Origin: an uncultured Treponema sp.
GTDB lineage: Bacteria; Spirochaetota; Spirochaetia; Treponematales; Treponemataceae
Assembly: GCA_937877535.1 (NCBI GenBank)
Contig: CALFJF010000076.1
Span: 1 to 25,819 of the forward strand
Reading direction: 5' to 3'
Length of the DNA: 25,819 nucleotides
Part shown: positions 4,969-13,836 of the stretch, piece after piece
How positions within the stretch are numbered: position 1 is the stretch's first letter
Layout: each line of letters starts with the position of its first letter
Notes under the pieces: model-generated
Databases searched by the model: none
Told to the model about the DNA's origin: nothing
The model's input: the letters and a program-made list of their open reading frames with translations, nothing else
Program-made: the position numbers and the translations under genes

Positions 4969-5449
4969 TTGTCGTTTCGGACACCACGCCACTTATCTCG
5001 CTGCCAAAATTGACCGCCTTGACCTGCTCGAAAAGTTGTTCGGCAGTGTGTACATTCCTCAAGGTGTTTTTGATGAACTGACCTCGAACAGCGCCTATTC
5101 GGACGAAGCCGCACGAATTGGCAGTTGCCACTTTATTCAAGTCAAGCAAACCGACCGCAACAGCGTTTCCCAATTTCAAGACAGAACGGGGCTTGACCTT
5201 AGCGAAAGCGAAGCCATCGTGCTTACGAACGAACTCCATGCCGAACTCACGCTCATTGACGAACGCAATGCCCGAAGTATCGCCAAGCAACTAGGGCTTA
5301 CCATTATGAGCACGGTCGGCATATTGGGTCTGTCCGTCCGCAAAGGCTTTCTTACCACCGATGACATCCGCCACTACATCAAGATTTTCAAGGAAAACAA
5401 CAGACATATTGACGAACTGTTGTTTAAGAATTTGCTCGAATCGGTGTAA
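4965..5449 (+). pseudogene. DUF3368 PIN-domain nuclease (toxin-like), frameshifted near its start
   Basis: From ATG 4965 the first 12 codons read MIVVSDTTPLIS, the signature PIN opening with the first catalytic Asp (D6). The frame then derails at about 5000-5012. The expected sequence continues in another frame as AAKIDRLDLLEKLFGSVYIP and on to GVFDEL, SESEAIVLTNEL (acidic active-site residue) and TLIDERNAR (third acidic position). It ends at TAA 5447-5449. The span of 485 nt is not a multiple of three, so one base is missing or two are extra in CTCGCTGCCAAAATTGAC. The gene is otherwise full length (about 160 residues), suggesting recent inactivation, or a sequencing error. Confidence 0.85.
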
Positions 5450-5455
5450 TGCCCC

Positions 5456-5970
5456 CTAATTGCTAAAAGCCCGAACCGCTCGCACACAAAGCGCATAATC
5501 CTTATCGTAGCCGCCCTTCCCGCCGTCGCTGAAACGCTGTACCCATGCGTCACCATTATCGTAGGGAGACGACGACCAGAAATATTCGTCGGCAGCACTG
5601 ATTTCCACAGTCTTCAGATTTTTATAAATACGATTTAAATCTTCTTTCGTCGGAAGATACCAATCGTCAAAGCCACCGCCACGATACTCTTGGCACATTT
5701 TCTTCGCGCCTTCAAAATTTTCCCTGCCAAGCAAACCCGTACATTCGTAATATCGATTCCCTTCTATATAATAAATGATTCCACCGCCAGGACCCGTGTC
5801 ACCAATTTTATAATTTATTGAAGCAAGCAAATCTGAAGCCAATGTGGGGAATAAACCAAAAATATCATCGAGCGAAGAAAACTGCTTTTTAGAACTTGAT
5901 AAGACTGTCGCATTTTTTACATCTATTACAGTCGCAGTGAGATAGAGGTTGCTGCCCAAAGACAGTTTCC
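5456..5970 (-). pseudogene. 5'-truncated CsgG-type/DUF1566 (Lcl C-terminal-like) protein
   Basis: The frame opens with LGSNLYLTATVIDVKNATVL and SSKKQFSSLDDIFGL, the last part of a CsgG/LpoB-like domain, with no signal peptide or earlier half. A complete DUF1566 domain follows: IGDTGPGGGIIYYIEGNRYY, GFDDWYLPTKEDLNRIY, EYFWSSSPY and CVRAVRAF. The only start-like codon is TTG at 5959 and no ribosome site precedes it. A short hairpin (GTTTCC/GGAAAC, 5965-5981) sits at the break. Such genes normally encode exported surface proteins of 300 or more residues, so this is a 5'-deleted remnant. Its architecture suggests a common origin with the CsgG gene at 3701-4485. Confidence 0.75.
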
Positions 5971-6243
5971 TTTTAGGAAACGCTCTTAGACGGAGTTGTG
6001 TGAGAATTTTTATATGTGATGTGAATGGAATTACAGACTTACGGGCAGACTTTGCTCAAATCAATGAACAATGATTTTCCGCGCGGGGCGGGCGTGTCAA
6101 GGCCTTACGAGAGAAATTCGTGTTTTTTGCACAAAAATTGTTCATTAAGATTAGTCTACTGCATTTTCGCGCTTGGAGCAAGGAAGATGCCGTGCATCTT
6201 CAACACACTGAAACTGCACGGCAATTCCCCCTTCCCTTTCCGT
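5971..6243. other. Non-coding gap with overlapping hairpins downstream of clpB
   Basis: No gene is seen. At 6183-6201 GAAGATGC and GCATCTTC form a perfect 8-bp hairpin. TGCCGTGCA (6188-6196) can pair instead with TGCACGGCA (6215-6223). The two stems are mutually exclusive. They lie just downstream of the clpB stop and may act as a 3' end or a switch-like element, although no T-run follows. Confidence 0.5.
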
Positions 6244-8991
6244 TTACTCAAACAACAATTCCCCATTTCCCGCTTTCACGGTGATATGCGCTTCCTCGCC
6301 GAATTTTCCCGCAAGAATCTCTTTTGCTAATCTGTTTTCCACGAATGTCTGCACCGCGCGCTTGACGGGGCGCGCGCCAAATGCGGGGTCATATCCCACA
6401 TCGCTTAAGAAGTCGATTGCGCTCGGCTCAAATTCAAGCGTGATTCTGCGGTCAGCGAGGCGCAATTTGACGCGTTCCAGTTGATTTTGCACGATGCCGC
6501 CGATGCAGTCTTTTGAAAGACGACCGAACATCACGATTTCGTCAATGCGGTTCAGGAACTCCGGGCGGAAGGTCGCTTTGAGCAAGGCATCGACCTTTTC
6601 GCGGGTAGCTTCGGAGATTGAGCTTGTCGAAATCTCCTGTTGGTGGTTTCGACTATGCTCAACCACCGTCGCATTATTTGCATCTTCCAAAATCAAATCG
6701 CTTCCCAAGTTGCTCGTCATGATGATAATCGTGTTCTTAAAGTCCACCACTCTGCCCTGTCCGTCAGTCAATCTGCCGTCGTCAAGCACTTGCAGAAGCA
6801 CATTGAACACATCGGGGTGCGCCTTTTCCACTTCGTCAAACAAAATCACGCTGTAGGGGCGGCGGCGCACGGCTTCGGTGAGCTGCCCGCCCTCATCGTA
6901 GCCCACATATCCCGGAGGCGCACCAATCAGGCGCGTGACGGAAAACTTTTCCATATATTCCGACATATCGATGCGCGTAAGTGCCTTTTCGTCGTTGAAC
7001 AAAAAGTCCGCGAGCGTCTTTGCAAGTTCGGTTTTTCCCACGCCCGTCGGTCCGATGAACATAAAACTTCCGAGCGGACGATTCGGGTCGTTCAAGCCAG
7101 CGCGGTTTCGGCGGATTGCGTCGCTCACCACGCTCACGGCTTCGTCCTGCCCGATGACGCGCTTGTGCAACACGCTTTCCAGCTGCACATACTTTTGCTT
7201 TTCGCTCGTGAGCATTTTTGCAATCGGAATGCCCGTCCATGCGCTTACCACGCGGGCAATGTCCTCTTCGGTCACTTCCTGCCGCAACAGGCTTTCGCGG
7301 TTATTGAGTGCGATTTGGTCATTGAGCCTGTCGAAATGACCATTTTCACCGCTGGTGGTTTCGACAGGCTCAACCACCGCTTCTCCATCAACTATCGCAT
7401 CTCCGCCAGCCACCGCTGATTTTTTCGACTCGGATTGTTTTTCCATTTCGGCGATTTGCTTTTCCAGTTCTGGGATAATGCCGTATTTCAGTTCCGCCGC
7501 CTTGTTAAAGTCGCCCTCGCGCGTGTATTTTTCTTCCTCAAAATGCGCCTGCTCCAGCTGCTCTTTGATTTTTCGGCTCTTGTCGATGTCAGCCTTTTCG
7601 TTCTGCCACTGCAACTTCATCGCATCGCGATTCGCCGTCACTTCGGCAAGTTCTTTTTCAAGTTTTTGCAAGCGTTCTTTTGAGGCAACATCGTCTTCCT
7701 TAGAAAGCGACTGCTTTTCAATCTGAAGCTGCAAGATTTTTCGCTCCAGCTGGTCAAGTTCGGTCGGCTCGCTTTCAATTTCCATTTTGAGCCGCGAAGC
7801 CGCCTCATCCACCAAGTCAATCGCCTTGTCGGGCAAAAATCGGTTCGTGATGTAACGGTTTGAGAGCGTTGCGGCGGCAACCAATGCCTCGTCGTTGATT
7901 TTTACGCCGTGATGAATCTCGTACTTGTCGCGAAGCCCGCGCAGAATGGCAATCGTGTCCTCCACATTCGGCTCGGCGCAGTAGACTTGCTGAAAACGGC
8001 GTTCCAACGCCGCGTCTTTTTCGATGTACTTGCGGTATTCGTTCAAAGTGGTCGCACCGATTGCTTTGAGTTCGCCGCGGGCAAGGGCGGGCTTGAGCAA
8101 ATTGCTTGCGTCCATGCTGCCCTCGCTCGCTCCCGCGCCCACAATCGTGTGCAGCTCGTCAATAAAGAGAATAATCTGCCCCTCGCTCTTGACCACTTCG
8201 GTGATGACCGCCTTGAGCCGCTCCTCAAACTCGCCGCGGAATTTTGCGCCCGCAACCAGACTTCCCATGTCGAGCGAAAGAAGCCGCTTGTTTTTGAGCG
8301 ATTCGGGAACATCGCCCTGCGCAATTCGGCGAGCCAAGCCTTCCACAATCGCGGTCTTTCCCACGCCCGGCTCGCCAATCAAAACGGGATTGTTCTTGGT
8401 GCGGCGAACGAGCACTTGCATGACGCGGCGGATTTCTTCGTCGCGCCCGATAACGGGGTCAATTTTGTCCTGCCGCGCGTGCGCCGTCAAATCGGTGCAG
8501 TATTTTTCCAACGCCTGCATTTTGCTTTCGGGGTCTTGGCTGTCTACGGTCTGATTTCCGCGCACGGCTTTTAACGCCTCCAGAATCGCCTTTTTGGTGA
8601 TTCCGTGCTGGCGGAGCAAATCGCCCGTGCGCCCGTCGCTTCCGCTCATGGCAAGCAGAATATGCTCCACGGAAAGAAACTGGTCTTTTAAGTCCGCCAT
8701 TTCCTTTTCCGCTTTGGCAAGCACTTTCTGCGCCTCGCCGCTCAAACTCATCTGTACGCCCGAACCCGTCACGGTGGGGTACGAGTTCACGAGATTTTTT
8801 GCGGCAGAAAGCAAGTCGCCCGATTGCACGCCGATTCGCTCCACAATCGGAAGCGTGATTCCGTCTTTTTGCTCCAGCATCGCAACGAGAATATGCGGCA
8901 ATCCGATTTCAGAATGGTCGTTCTGCTGCGCGAGCGCGCTTGCGCTCTGCAAAGCGTCCTGTGTCTTTAAGGTAAACTGGTCGTAATTCAT
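6244..8991 (-). CDS. clpB: ATP-dependent disaggregase ClpB (Hsp104 family) with two in-frame repeat insertions
   Basis: This cytoplasmic AAA+ chaperone extracts and unfolds aggregated proteins together with DnaK. It shows a Clp N-domain (1-150), Walker A1 GEPGVGKT (206-213), Walker B1 FIDELH (276-281), a middle coiled-coil region (about 410-530), Walker A2 GPTGVGKT (near 646), Walker B2 VILFDEVEKAHPDV and the C-domain. Its 915 residues exceed the usual 855-870. The surplus lies in two segments that are translated dispersed palindromes. One is of about 40 residues between EMEKQSESK and LLRQEVTEED (contains VVEPVETT and HFDRLND). The other is of about 20 residues after DLILEDAN (VVEHSRNH and EISTSSIS). 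All catalytic motifs remain in frame, so the protein is probably functional. GGAGGT precedes the ATG at 8991. No CIRCE operator was seen. Confidence 0.96.
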   Translation of the reverse strand: MNYDQFTLKTQDALQSASALAQQNDHSEIGLPHILVAMLEQKDGITLPIVERIGVQSGDLLSAAKNLVNSYPTVTGSGVQMSLSGEAQKVLAKAEKEMADLKDQFLSVEHILLAMSGSDGRTGDLLRQHGITKKAILEALKAVRGNQTVDSQDPESKMQALEKYCTDLTAHARQDKIDPVIGRDEEIRRVMQVLVRRTKNNPVLIGEPGVGKTAIVEGLARRIAQGDVPESLKNKRLLSLDMGSLVAGAKFRGEFEERLKAVITEVVKSEGQIILFIDELHTIVGAGASEGSMDASNLLKPALARGELKAIGATTLNEYRKYIEKDAALERRFQQVYCAEPNVEDTIAILRGLRDKYEIHHGVKINDEALVAAATLSNRYITNRFLPDKAIDLVDEAASRLKMEIESEPTELDQLERKILQLQIEKQSLSKEDDVASKERLQKLEKELAEVTANRDAMKLQWQNEKADIDKSRKIKEQLEQAHFEEEKYTREGDFNKAAELKYGIIPELEKQIAEMEKQSESKKSAVAGGDAIVDGEAVVEPVETTSGENGHFDRLNDQIALNNRESLLRQEVTEEDIARVVSAWTGIPIAKMLTSEKQKYVQLESVLHKRVIGQDEAVSVVSDAIRRNRAGLNDPNRPLGSFMFIGPTGVGKTELAKTLADFLFNDEKALTRIDMSEYMEKFSVTRLIGAPPGYVGYDEGGQLTEAVRRRPYSVILFDEVEKAHPDVFNVLLQVLDDGRLTDGQGRVVDFKNTIIIMTSNLGSDLILEDANNATVVEHSRNHQQEISTSSISEATREKVDALLKATFRPEFLNRIDEIVMFGRLSKDCIGGIVQNQLERVKLRLADRRITLEFEPSAIDFLSDVGYDPAFGARPVKRAVQTFVENRLAKEILAGKFGEEAHITVKAGNGELLFE
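6613..6667. repeat. Paired dispersed palindromes inside clpB (second AAA+ domain)
   Basis: Two hairpins of the GGTGGTTGAGC family are 4 bp apart: GGAGATT...AATCTCC (6613-6637) and GGTGGTT...AACCACC (6642-6667). Their centres are inverted relative to each other. The insertion keeps the clpB frame, adding about 20 residues between the second Walker B region and LKATFRPEFLNR. Confidence 0.88.
7317..7378. repeat. Paired dispersed palindromes inside clpB (end of middle domain)
   Basis: GGTCATT...AATGACC (7317-7341) and GGTGGTT...AACCACC (7354-7378) form a head-to-head pair. In addition, TTGAGCCTGTCGAAA (7322-7336) and TTTCGACAGGCTCAA (7359-7373) are a perfect 15-bp inverted repeat spanning both. 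The reading frame is kept. Confidence 0.9.
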
Positions 8992-9051
8992 TTTGTACCT
9001 CCAATTTTCTTTTCATTTTCAACTTAATTACAAAAAAAGAAATCGACAAAT

Positions 9052-9076
9052 AAAAAAAGCGACTCAAAAGAGTCGC
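9052..9076 (-). terminator. Terminator of the tocopherol-cyclase-like gene
   Basis: GCGACTC (9059-9065) and GAGTCGC (9070-9076) form a stem around AAAA. On the minus strand a run of seven T follows. It lies just after the stop of the 9086-10276 gene and before clpB. Confidence 0.88.
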
Positions 9077-9085
9077 CGTTTGTTT

Positions 9086-10276
9086 TCAGTCGCTCGAACC
9101 CGAACCGATTTCTTCGATTCTGCCAAACTCGCAAAGCGCGTCATAAATGTTTGCGTGTTCCAAAAGTTCAAGATTTTTTCCATGTTTTTTGTACACACGC
9201 ACTTCGCCAGAACCTGTGCCTCCGCCAAGCACTTTGAGAAGAGTCCGCTTTCCCTGCGGAACTTCGTAATCGCGCACAAACATTTCGTCCGCGCGGCAAA
9301 AAACGTCAAGGTCAATGACGATTCCGCCTTTTACAACGCTCATCGTCCAGTGCAATTTTTCGCCATCGTCGCTCGACGGAACAGAAGCGCAGCCGTGCGT
9401 TTCCTTTGTTCCGTCCAAAATGCCGCTTTTTCCAAAAAAGAATTGACGAGATTCGAGCGAAAGAACTCCGCACAATTTTCCCGTCGAAAATTCTCCTTCG
9501 AGGGCAAACGAAGACGAGCGAAGCGGTTTGCCTGAAATGATACTTACCAAGCGCGAGGAAGAAACATGAAAATACGGATTTGGAAGGCTTTTTCCCCAAC
9601 TTTTGTCGATGTACCCAAACGATTTTTCTGGCGTTACCTCGTATTCTTCGCCGTCCAAAATCACGTTTCCCGCAAAACGCGCCCGCGTTCCAAGCGGAAT
9701 CCACGAAATGAGCGAATCGTTGTACGGAGAGCGGATTTCTGAAGATTTATCGAAACGAACGTTCCATTTGATTTCGCCTGCGTTACAAAGCATTTCTGGA
9801 CAAGCGCGGATTTGTGCTTCTGAAACCGAAATCGATCCCGTCAGCGTGTCAAACGAAAACTCGCACTGTTCCGTGCGAATCGAGGCGTTTTGTTTTGCAT
9901 ACACAAATTGAGAAGGCGCGATAAAATCGTTCATTTGTTTTCCACCCTGTCCCAAAACGCCCGCTTTTACCAAAAGGTACGACGGGCGAATCAAAACCTC
10001 TTGCTCTGAATATCTTGAATCAAAGCCTGACGTGAGTGCGCCTTGGATTTCTGCGGCGGAAGATGTGGTTGAAACTCGATTTCTTTGCGCAATGACAGGA
10101 ACATTTGGAGAAACGGACGGGTTTACAAGATACAGTTCCACGAAAAAACGCTTTTCTGCGCCAGTTGCCACGCTGTTTGCGCAAAAAGAATAGCGACAAC
10201 GCTGAAATCCATCGCTACGAAGTTTTCCGCTTAGAAGATATTGTTCAAAACTGCTGATTTTTTTTGAAGTCGCCAT
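9086..10276 (-). CDS. Tocopherol cyclase-like (lipocalin-like) protein
   Basis: This 396-residue protein shows the pattern of the bacterial tocopherol-cyclase-like family: an opening GFQRCRYSFCA with FFVELYLVNPSVSPN (residues 24-58), a central YNDSLISWIPLG, then EKSFGYIDKSWGKSLPNPYF (218-236), the most recognisable motif, and beta-strand pairs to the C-terminus. Family members in bacteria have no proven cyclase role and probably bind or modify lipophilic molecules, so a vitamin E function should not be assumed. No signal peptide is visible. It has its own terminator. The start has only a weak upstream AAAGGA, but the N-terminus aligns with the family pattern. Confidence 0.75.
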   Translation of the reverse strand: MATSKKISSFEQYLLSGKLRSDGFQRCRYSFCANSVATGAEKRFFVELYLVNPSVSPNVPVIAQRNRVSTTSSAAEIQGALTSGFDSRYSEQEVLIRPSYLLVKAGVLGQGGKQMNDFIAPSQFVYAKQNASIRTEQCEFSFDTLTGSISVSEAQIRACPEMLCNAGEIKWNVRFDKSSEIRSPYNDSLISWIPLGTRARFAGNVILDGEEYEVTPEKSFGYIDKSWGKSLPNPYFHVSSSRLVSIISGKPLRSSSFALEGEFSTGKLCGVLSLESRQFFFGKSGILDGTKETHGCASVPSSDDGEKLHWTMSVVKGGIVIDLDVFCRADEMFVRDYEVPQGKRTLLKVLGGGTGSGEVRVYKKHGKNLELLEHANIYDALCEFGRIEEIGSGSSD

Positions 10277-10420
10277 TACCGCCCGCCCATCCTTTTGTCA
10301 AACAAAAACTTGACTATAAGAATTTTCGACAAAAAAAAGGTGCGACTTTATGAGACTTGTTCCGAAACTGAAATTTCTGAAATAGGTTTATTTTGTTAAA
10401 AAAACAGGATTTTTCAGATT

Positions 10421-10465
10421 AGAAAACGCGGTTCTCACATTTTTTAAGGAAGAACCGCGTTTTCT
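10421..10465. terminator. Long perfect hairpin after the small minus-strand gene
   Basis: AGAAAACGCGGTTCT (10421-10435) and AGAACCGCGTTTTCT (10451-10465) form a perfect 15-bp stem with a 15-nt loop. It follows the 10473-10721 gene. For minus-strand transcription the T-run lies before, not after, the stem, so it may be an RNA 3'-end protector rather than a classic terminator. Confidence 0.6.
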
Positions 10466-10472
10466 AAAAAAA

Positions 10473-10721
10473 TTATTTGAAGAATTTATCCAACGTTTTT
10501 GAAAAATCGTTGCGTTCAAGCGGAAAATGCGCATTCAAATATTTGAAGCACTCCCCCGCCGCTTTTTGCACGTGCTCATACCAAATCTGATACAACTCAG
10601 GCTCAAAATCATCTCCCGGATAAGGTGCGCCCTGAATATCCGACACAAGTTTTCTCATCATGTGTATACATTTTCTAAATTTTTCTCTATCAACTGTATT
10701 TTCACTTTTCGACTCTTCCAT
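10473..10721 (-). CDS. Hypothetical 82-residue protein
   Basis: The small soluble protein has a charged helical N-terminus (MEESKSENTVDREKFRKCIH), then GAPYPGDDFEPELYQIWYEH and HFPLERNDFSKTLDKFFK. GGGGAG lies 8 nt before the ATG at 10721. It starts 37 nt after the M16 protease stop on the same strand, so it probably shares the fliG1-protease transcript. I do not recognise a family. There is no signal peptide and no membrane segment. Confidence 0.72.
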   Translation of the reverse strand: MEESKSENTVDREKFRKCIHMMRKLVSDIQGAPYPGDDFEPELYQIWYEHVQKAAGECFKYLNAHFPLERNDFSKTLDKFFK

Positions 10722-10758
10722 TCATCTTCTCCCCAAAAACGGTTCTCAAACAAGTCAA

Positions 10759-13700
10759 TTATATCGGCAAAATAATTTTGACGCTACCCGCACTCGCGCC
10801 GTACATTTGCGTTTCTCCACAAATAACAACGCTTTTTTTCTTAAAATCGATTGCCGCTTTTTCTTTTTCCAAAAACAACGAATGAATGTGTTTGAACTCC
10901 GATTTTACGTCGGTGGCATTTGTTTTTAGTAAACGCGACAATTTTTTTTCACGAACGTCATCGGTTAAACCAAGCAAAATCCGAAGAAGCGCGGAGGCAA
11001 CTTTTGAGCGCGGCGTTTGTGGCTGAATCCAATGACTGTATTCGCCAACAACGGCACTTTCAACTTCCTCTTGCGACAATGCAATTTCCGCCGCTTTTTT
11101 GAGGCATTTTTCAAATGCCTTTATTGAAGAAAACGGCGACGGGTCGCGATACGTGGACAATGAAAAACCGCCTGGAATCGAATCCAACGAAGAAAACGCG
11201 CCGTATGCGCCTCCAACCGTGCGGATTTCTTCCCAAAGCAAATTGTTTGAAAGCCAATGAGCGCAAACGCTTTGAACGGCATTTTCTTTTGTGCCAACGC
11301 AATCGGCTGGAAAATAAACGGCAGAAAATCCAACTTGCGCACTTGTCACAAAAACTTCGTCCGCATCTGCACTCGTTTCTTCTGGAAATCGCGTCAAATC
11401 AACAAAATCCGCTTCCGATTTTTCGATTTTGTTTGAAAGAGGACGAATTTTCGCATTTGAAATAAACTTTGGAAGAATCGATTTTATTGATTCGATTCCA
11501 GATTCTTCGCCGATTATTTGAACGAACGCACCAGAACTCAAAATAGAATCGTGCAAAGTCGAAAGTTTTTTTGAAAGAGAAACGAGTTCTTCGTCGCTTT
11601 CGGTTTTTAATGAATGAAGAAAAGCGAGTTGGCGAAGTCCGTTCCACAGTTCGTCAACCGCAGAAGAATGGCAAGAAGCGCATTTTGAACGCATTTCTGC
11701 AAAACGGTGTCCGTCTGGAATCACAGATGAATCCATGATATTTCGTGACTCGTTCACGATGTCCAAAAGTCGCTTTGTGTCAGAAAAGTCCGCCCCGCTG
11801 ATAAAATCCGAAAGCACTTTCATTGCGTCTTCAGTTTTTTCTTCGATAAACGCGATTCTGTAAACGAACCAATCTCTTCCCACCAATTGTTCTTCGTTCG
11901 ATTTTGTTTTGTCAAACGTGGGACTGACATCAGTTGTAATGTGAGCGCACCCAAAATCGCCTGCGTTGAGCGCGACAATTTCAGACGCTTTTGCCCAATC
12001 AACGCGCGTTCCGTCTTTTTGAACAAACCCCATATCAGACGCGGCATCTGCTAAAAGCGGAATAAACGGATAATCCGTGGCACAAAGAACATCGAGCGGA
12101 AACCCCACGCAAACGTAGGTAATTCCATTCGTGAGTTCGCGGTTCAAAAAAAGCGGAATTCCGTTTTCAATTTCGCGCAATTCTGTTTTTACGCAAGGAA
12201 GCACGGGCTTTCCATTTACAAAAAAATCCTTTGGATTTAAATGCGGAATTATCGAAACGTCTTCGCTCTTTTTTTGAAAATCGTGAAGACGCGCATTTTC
12301 GGCTCGCACTGTTTCCGCGCCTTTTTCAAACAAAAGCCGAGCGCACAATGCTTCCTCCGCTTTTTTTCGATTCAAAACGTACTTTTTTGACGGAACGGCA
12401 ACCACAAGAGAGCGACGCGGATTTTCAAGAAGCAGCGTGCGGATTTTTTGAGAGAGAAAGTGCGGCTGCGATGTGATTTTTTCGCGGATTTTTGAAAGAA
12501 CTGCGCGAGAGCGAATCTGGCGCGAAAGCGGAAAACCGTAAAGCCAGCCCGAAACGATTTTTCCCATAAGCGTTTTTGAGTACGGTCCATTGAGCCGTTT
12601 TATTGAACGCTGCGAAAACTCAAGCGAAAGAAGCGCACCTTCAACATCTTCCGCGCGGATTCCGTTTTGAACAAGCCCAGAAAGCGTTTCAAGAATCAAA
12701 TCTCCGACTTTGTTTTCGTCCCCGTCTTTTACGCCACGTAAGCCAATCGAAAACATCGAATGATACAGATAATTTGAAAAACCCGTTTGTGGCGCAATAT
12801 CTTCGCCTAAAGCAGAATCGAGAAGAACTTTTTGGAGCGGAGAGCCGTCGTGATTCAAAAGAAGCGTTGTAACGACGGCAGTTTCCGCCGCTTCTTCAGC
12901 ATCAAAAACCGCGCCAAATGACCAATTCATAACGACCGTGTTTCCGTGCTCTTCTTCGCCCTCGCCGTCTGCGGCAGGTCCTTCCGAGCGCACAAAAAGG
13001 GGACTTTTTATTTCAGAAGGAGTTACCAATTTCAAAAATTCGTCGAGATGTTTTTTTCTCGCCTTTTGAGAAACGTCAATCGAGGGATATTTTTTTTCAA
13101 GACGGGAAATAAATTCGCTTTGAAAAAAATCAAGTTGTTCGCTTGAAGGGATATTTCCATACAGAAAAACAAGGCAATTATCAGGTCTATACCATTTTTT
13201 ATGAAAATCGCGCAATTTTTCTACCGTTATCGACGGAATGATGAGCGGGTCGCCGCCAGAATCTTTTTCGTAAACGGAATTGGGAAGCAAACTTTTGTCG
13301 CACATTGAAGCAACCGCGTTTTCAAACGAAGAGTAATCGCCTTTCATTTCGTTGTAAACGACACCTTGAATCGACGCATTTCCCGCTTCATCAAGTTCAA
13401 GCCGATGAGCCTCTTGCATGAAAATTTCATCATCAAGGCGTGGAAAAAAAACAGCATCGCCGTATACGCGCATAAGACTAAAATAGTCTACTTTTATTGT
13501 AGAACTTGCAGGATATACCGTTCTATCAGGATATGTGAGCGCATTCAAAAACGTTTTGACACTTTGGTTTGAAAGAACGACAAACGGGTCTTTGAGCGGA
13601 AATTTTTGAGAACCGCACAAAACAGAATGTTCAAGAATATGGGCCGCGCCGTTCGATTCTTCGTTTGGCGTTCTAAATGCAAACGTAAAAAGATTTTCTT

Positions 13701-13836
13701 CATCATCATTTTGCAAATGAACAACCTCAAGACCTGTTTTTCTATGCCTAAAATGCACTGCAACAGAGTGATAATCGCTCACAGGAAACGTGTCAAGTAC
13801 ATCAAATTCTTTATACGACTCGCCTTTTTCAAACAT
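10759..13836 (-). CDS. M16C-family zinc metalloprotease (presequence protease/falcilysin type)
   Basis: A large single-chain M16 peptidase of 1025 residues from ATG 13836. The inverted zinc motif HILEH (residues 66-70) is followed by SVLCGSQKFPLKDPFVVLSN, typical of the PreP/M16C branch. The third zinc ligand Glu lies in VVYNEMKG (E163). A second M16 half with a peptidase-inactive domain follows. Such enzymes close around and degrade unstructured peptides. There is no signal peptide, so it acts in the cytoplasm. The ATG at 13836 is chosen over GTG at 13857 because GAGGAAGAG precedes it. This start overlaps the fliG1 stop by 8 bp (ATGTTTGA), giving translational coupling. Confidence 0.92.
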   Translation of the reverse strand: MFEKGESYKEFDVLDTFPVSDYHSVAVHFRHRKTGLEVVHLQNDDEENLFTFAFRTPNEESNGAAHILEHSVLCGSQKFPLKDPFVVLSNQSVKTFLNALTYPDRTVYPASSTIKVDYFSLMRVYGDAVFFPRLDDEIFMQEAHRLELDEAGNASIQGVVYNEMKGDYSSFENAVASMCDKSLLPNSVYEKDSGGDPLIIPSITVEKLRDFHKKWYRPDNCLVFLYGNIPSSEQLDFFQSEFISRLEKKYPSIDVSQKARKKHLDEFLKLVTPSEIKSPLFVRSEGPAADGEGEEEHGNTVVMNWSFGAVFDAEEAAETAVVTTLLLNHDGSPLQKVLLDSALGEDIAPQTGFSNYLYHSMFSIGLRGVKDGDENKVGDLILETLSGLVQNGIRAEDVEGALLSLEFSQRSIKRLNGPYSKTLMGKIVSGWLYGFPLSRQIRSRAVLSKIREKITSQPHFLSQKIRTLLLENPRRSLVVAVPSKKYVLNRKKAEEALCARLLFEKGAETVRAENARLHDFQKKSEDVSIIPHLNPKDFFVNGKPVLPCVKTELREIENGIPLFLNRELTNGITYVCVGFPLDVLCATDYPFIPLLADAASDMGFVQKDGTRVDWAKASEIVALNAGDFGCAHITTDVSPTFDKTKSNEEQLVGRDWFVYRIAFIEEKTEDAMKVLSDFISGADFSDTKRLLDIVNESRNIMDSSVIPDGHRFAEMRSKCASCHSSAVDELWNGLRQLAFLHSLKTESDEELVSLSKKLSTLHDSILSSGAFVQIIGEESGIESIKSILPKFISNAKIRPLSNKIEKSEADFVDLTRFPEETSADADEVFVTSAQVGFSAVYFPADCVGTKENAVQSVCAHWLSNNLLWEEIRTVGGAYGAFSSLDSIPGGFSLSTYRDPSPFSSIKAFEKCLKKAAEIALSQEEVESAVVGEYSHWIQPQTPRSKVASALLRILLGLTDDVREKKLSRLLKTNATDVKSEFKHIHSLFLEKEKAAIDFKKKSVVICGETQMYGASAGSVKIILPI

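Noticed and set aside
6997..7240. Alternative minus-strand frame of 115 codons within clpB
   Set aside because: Out of frame with the AAA+ motifs and with no independent start signal.
6640..8574. Several plus-strand open frames of 120-260 codons opposite clpB
   Set aside because: They are shadows of the conserved, codon-biased clpB gene on the other strand.
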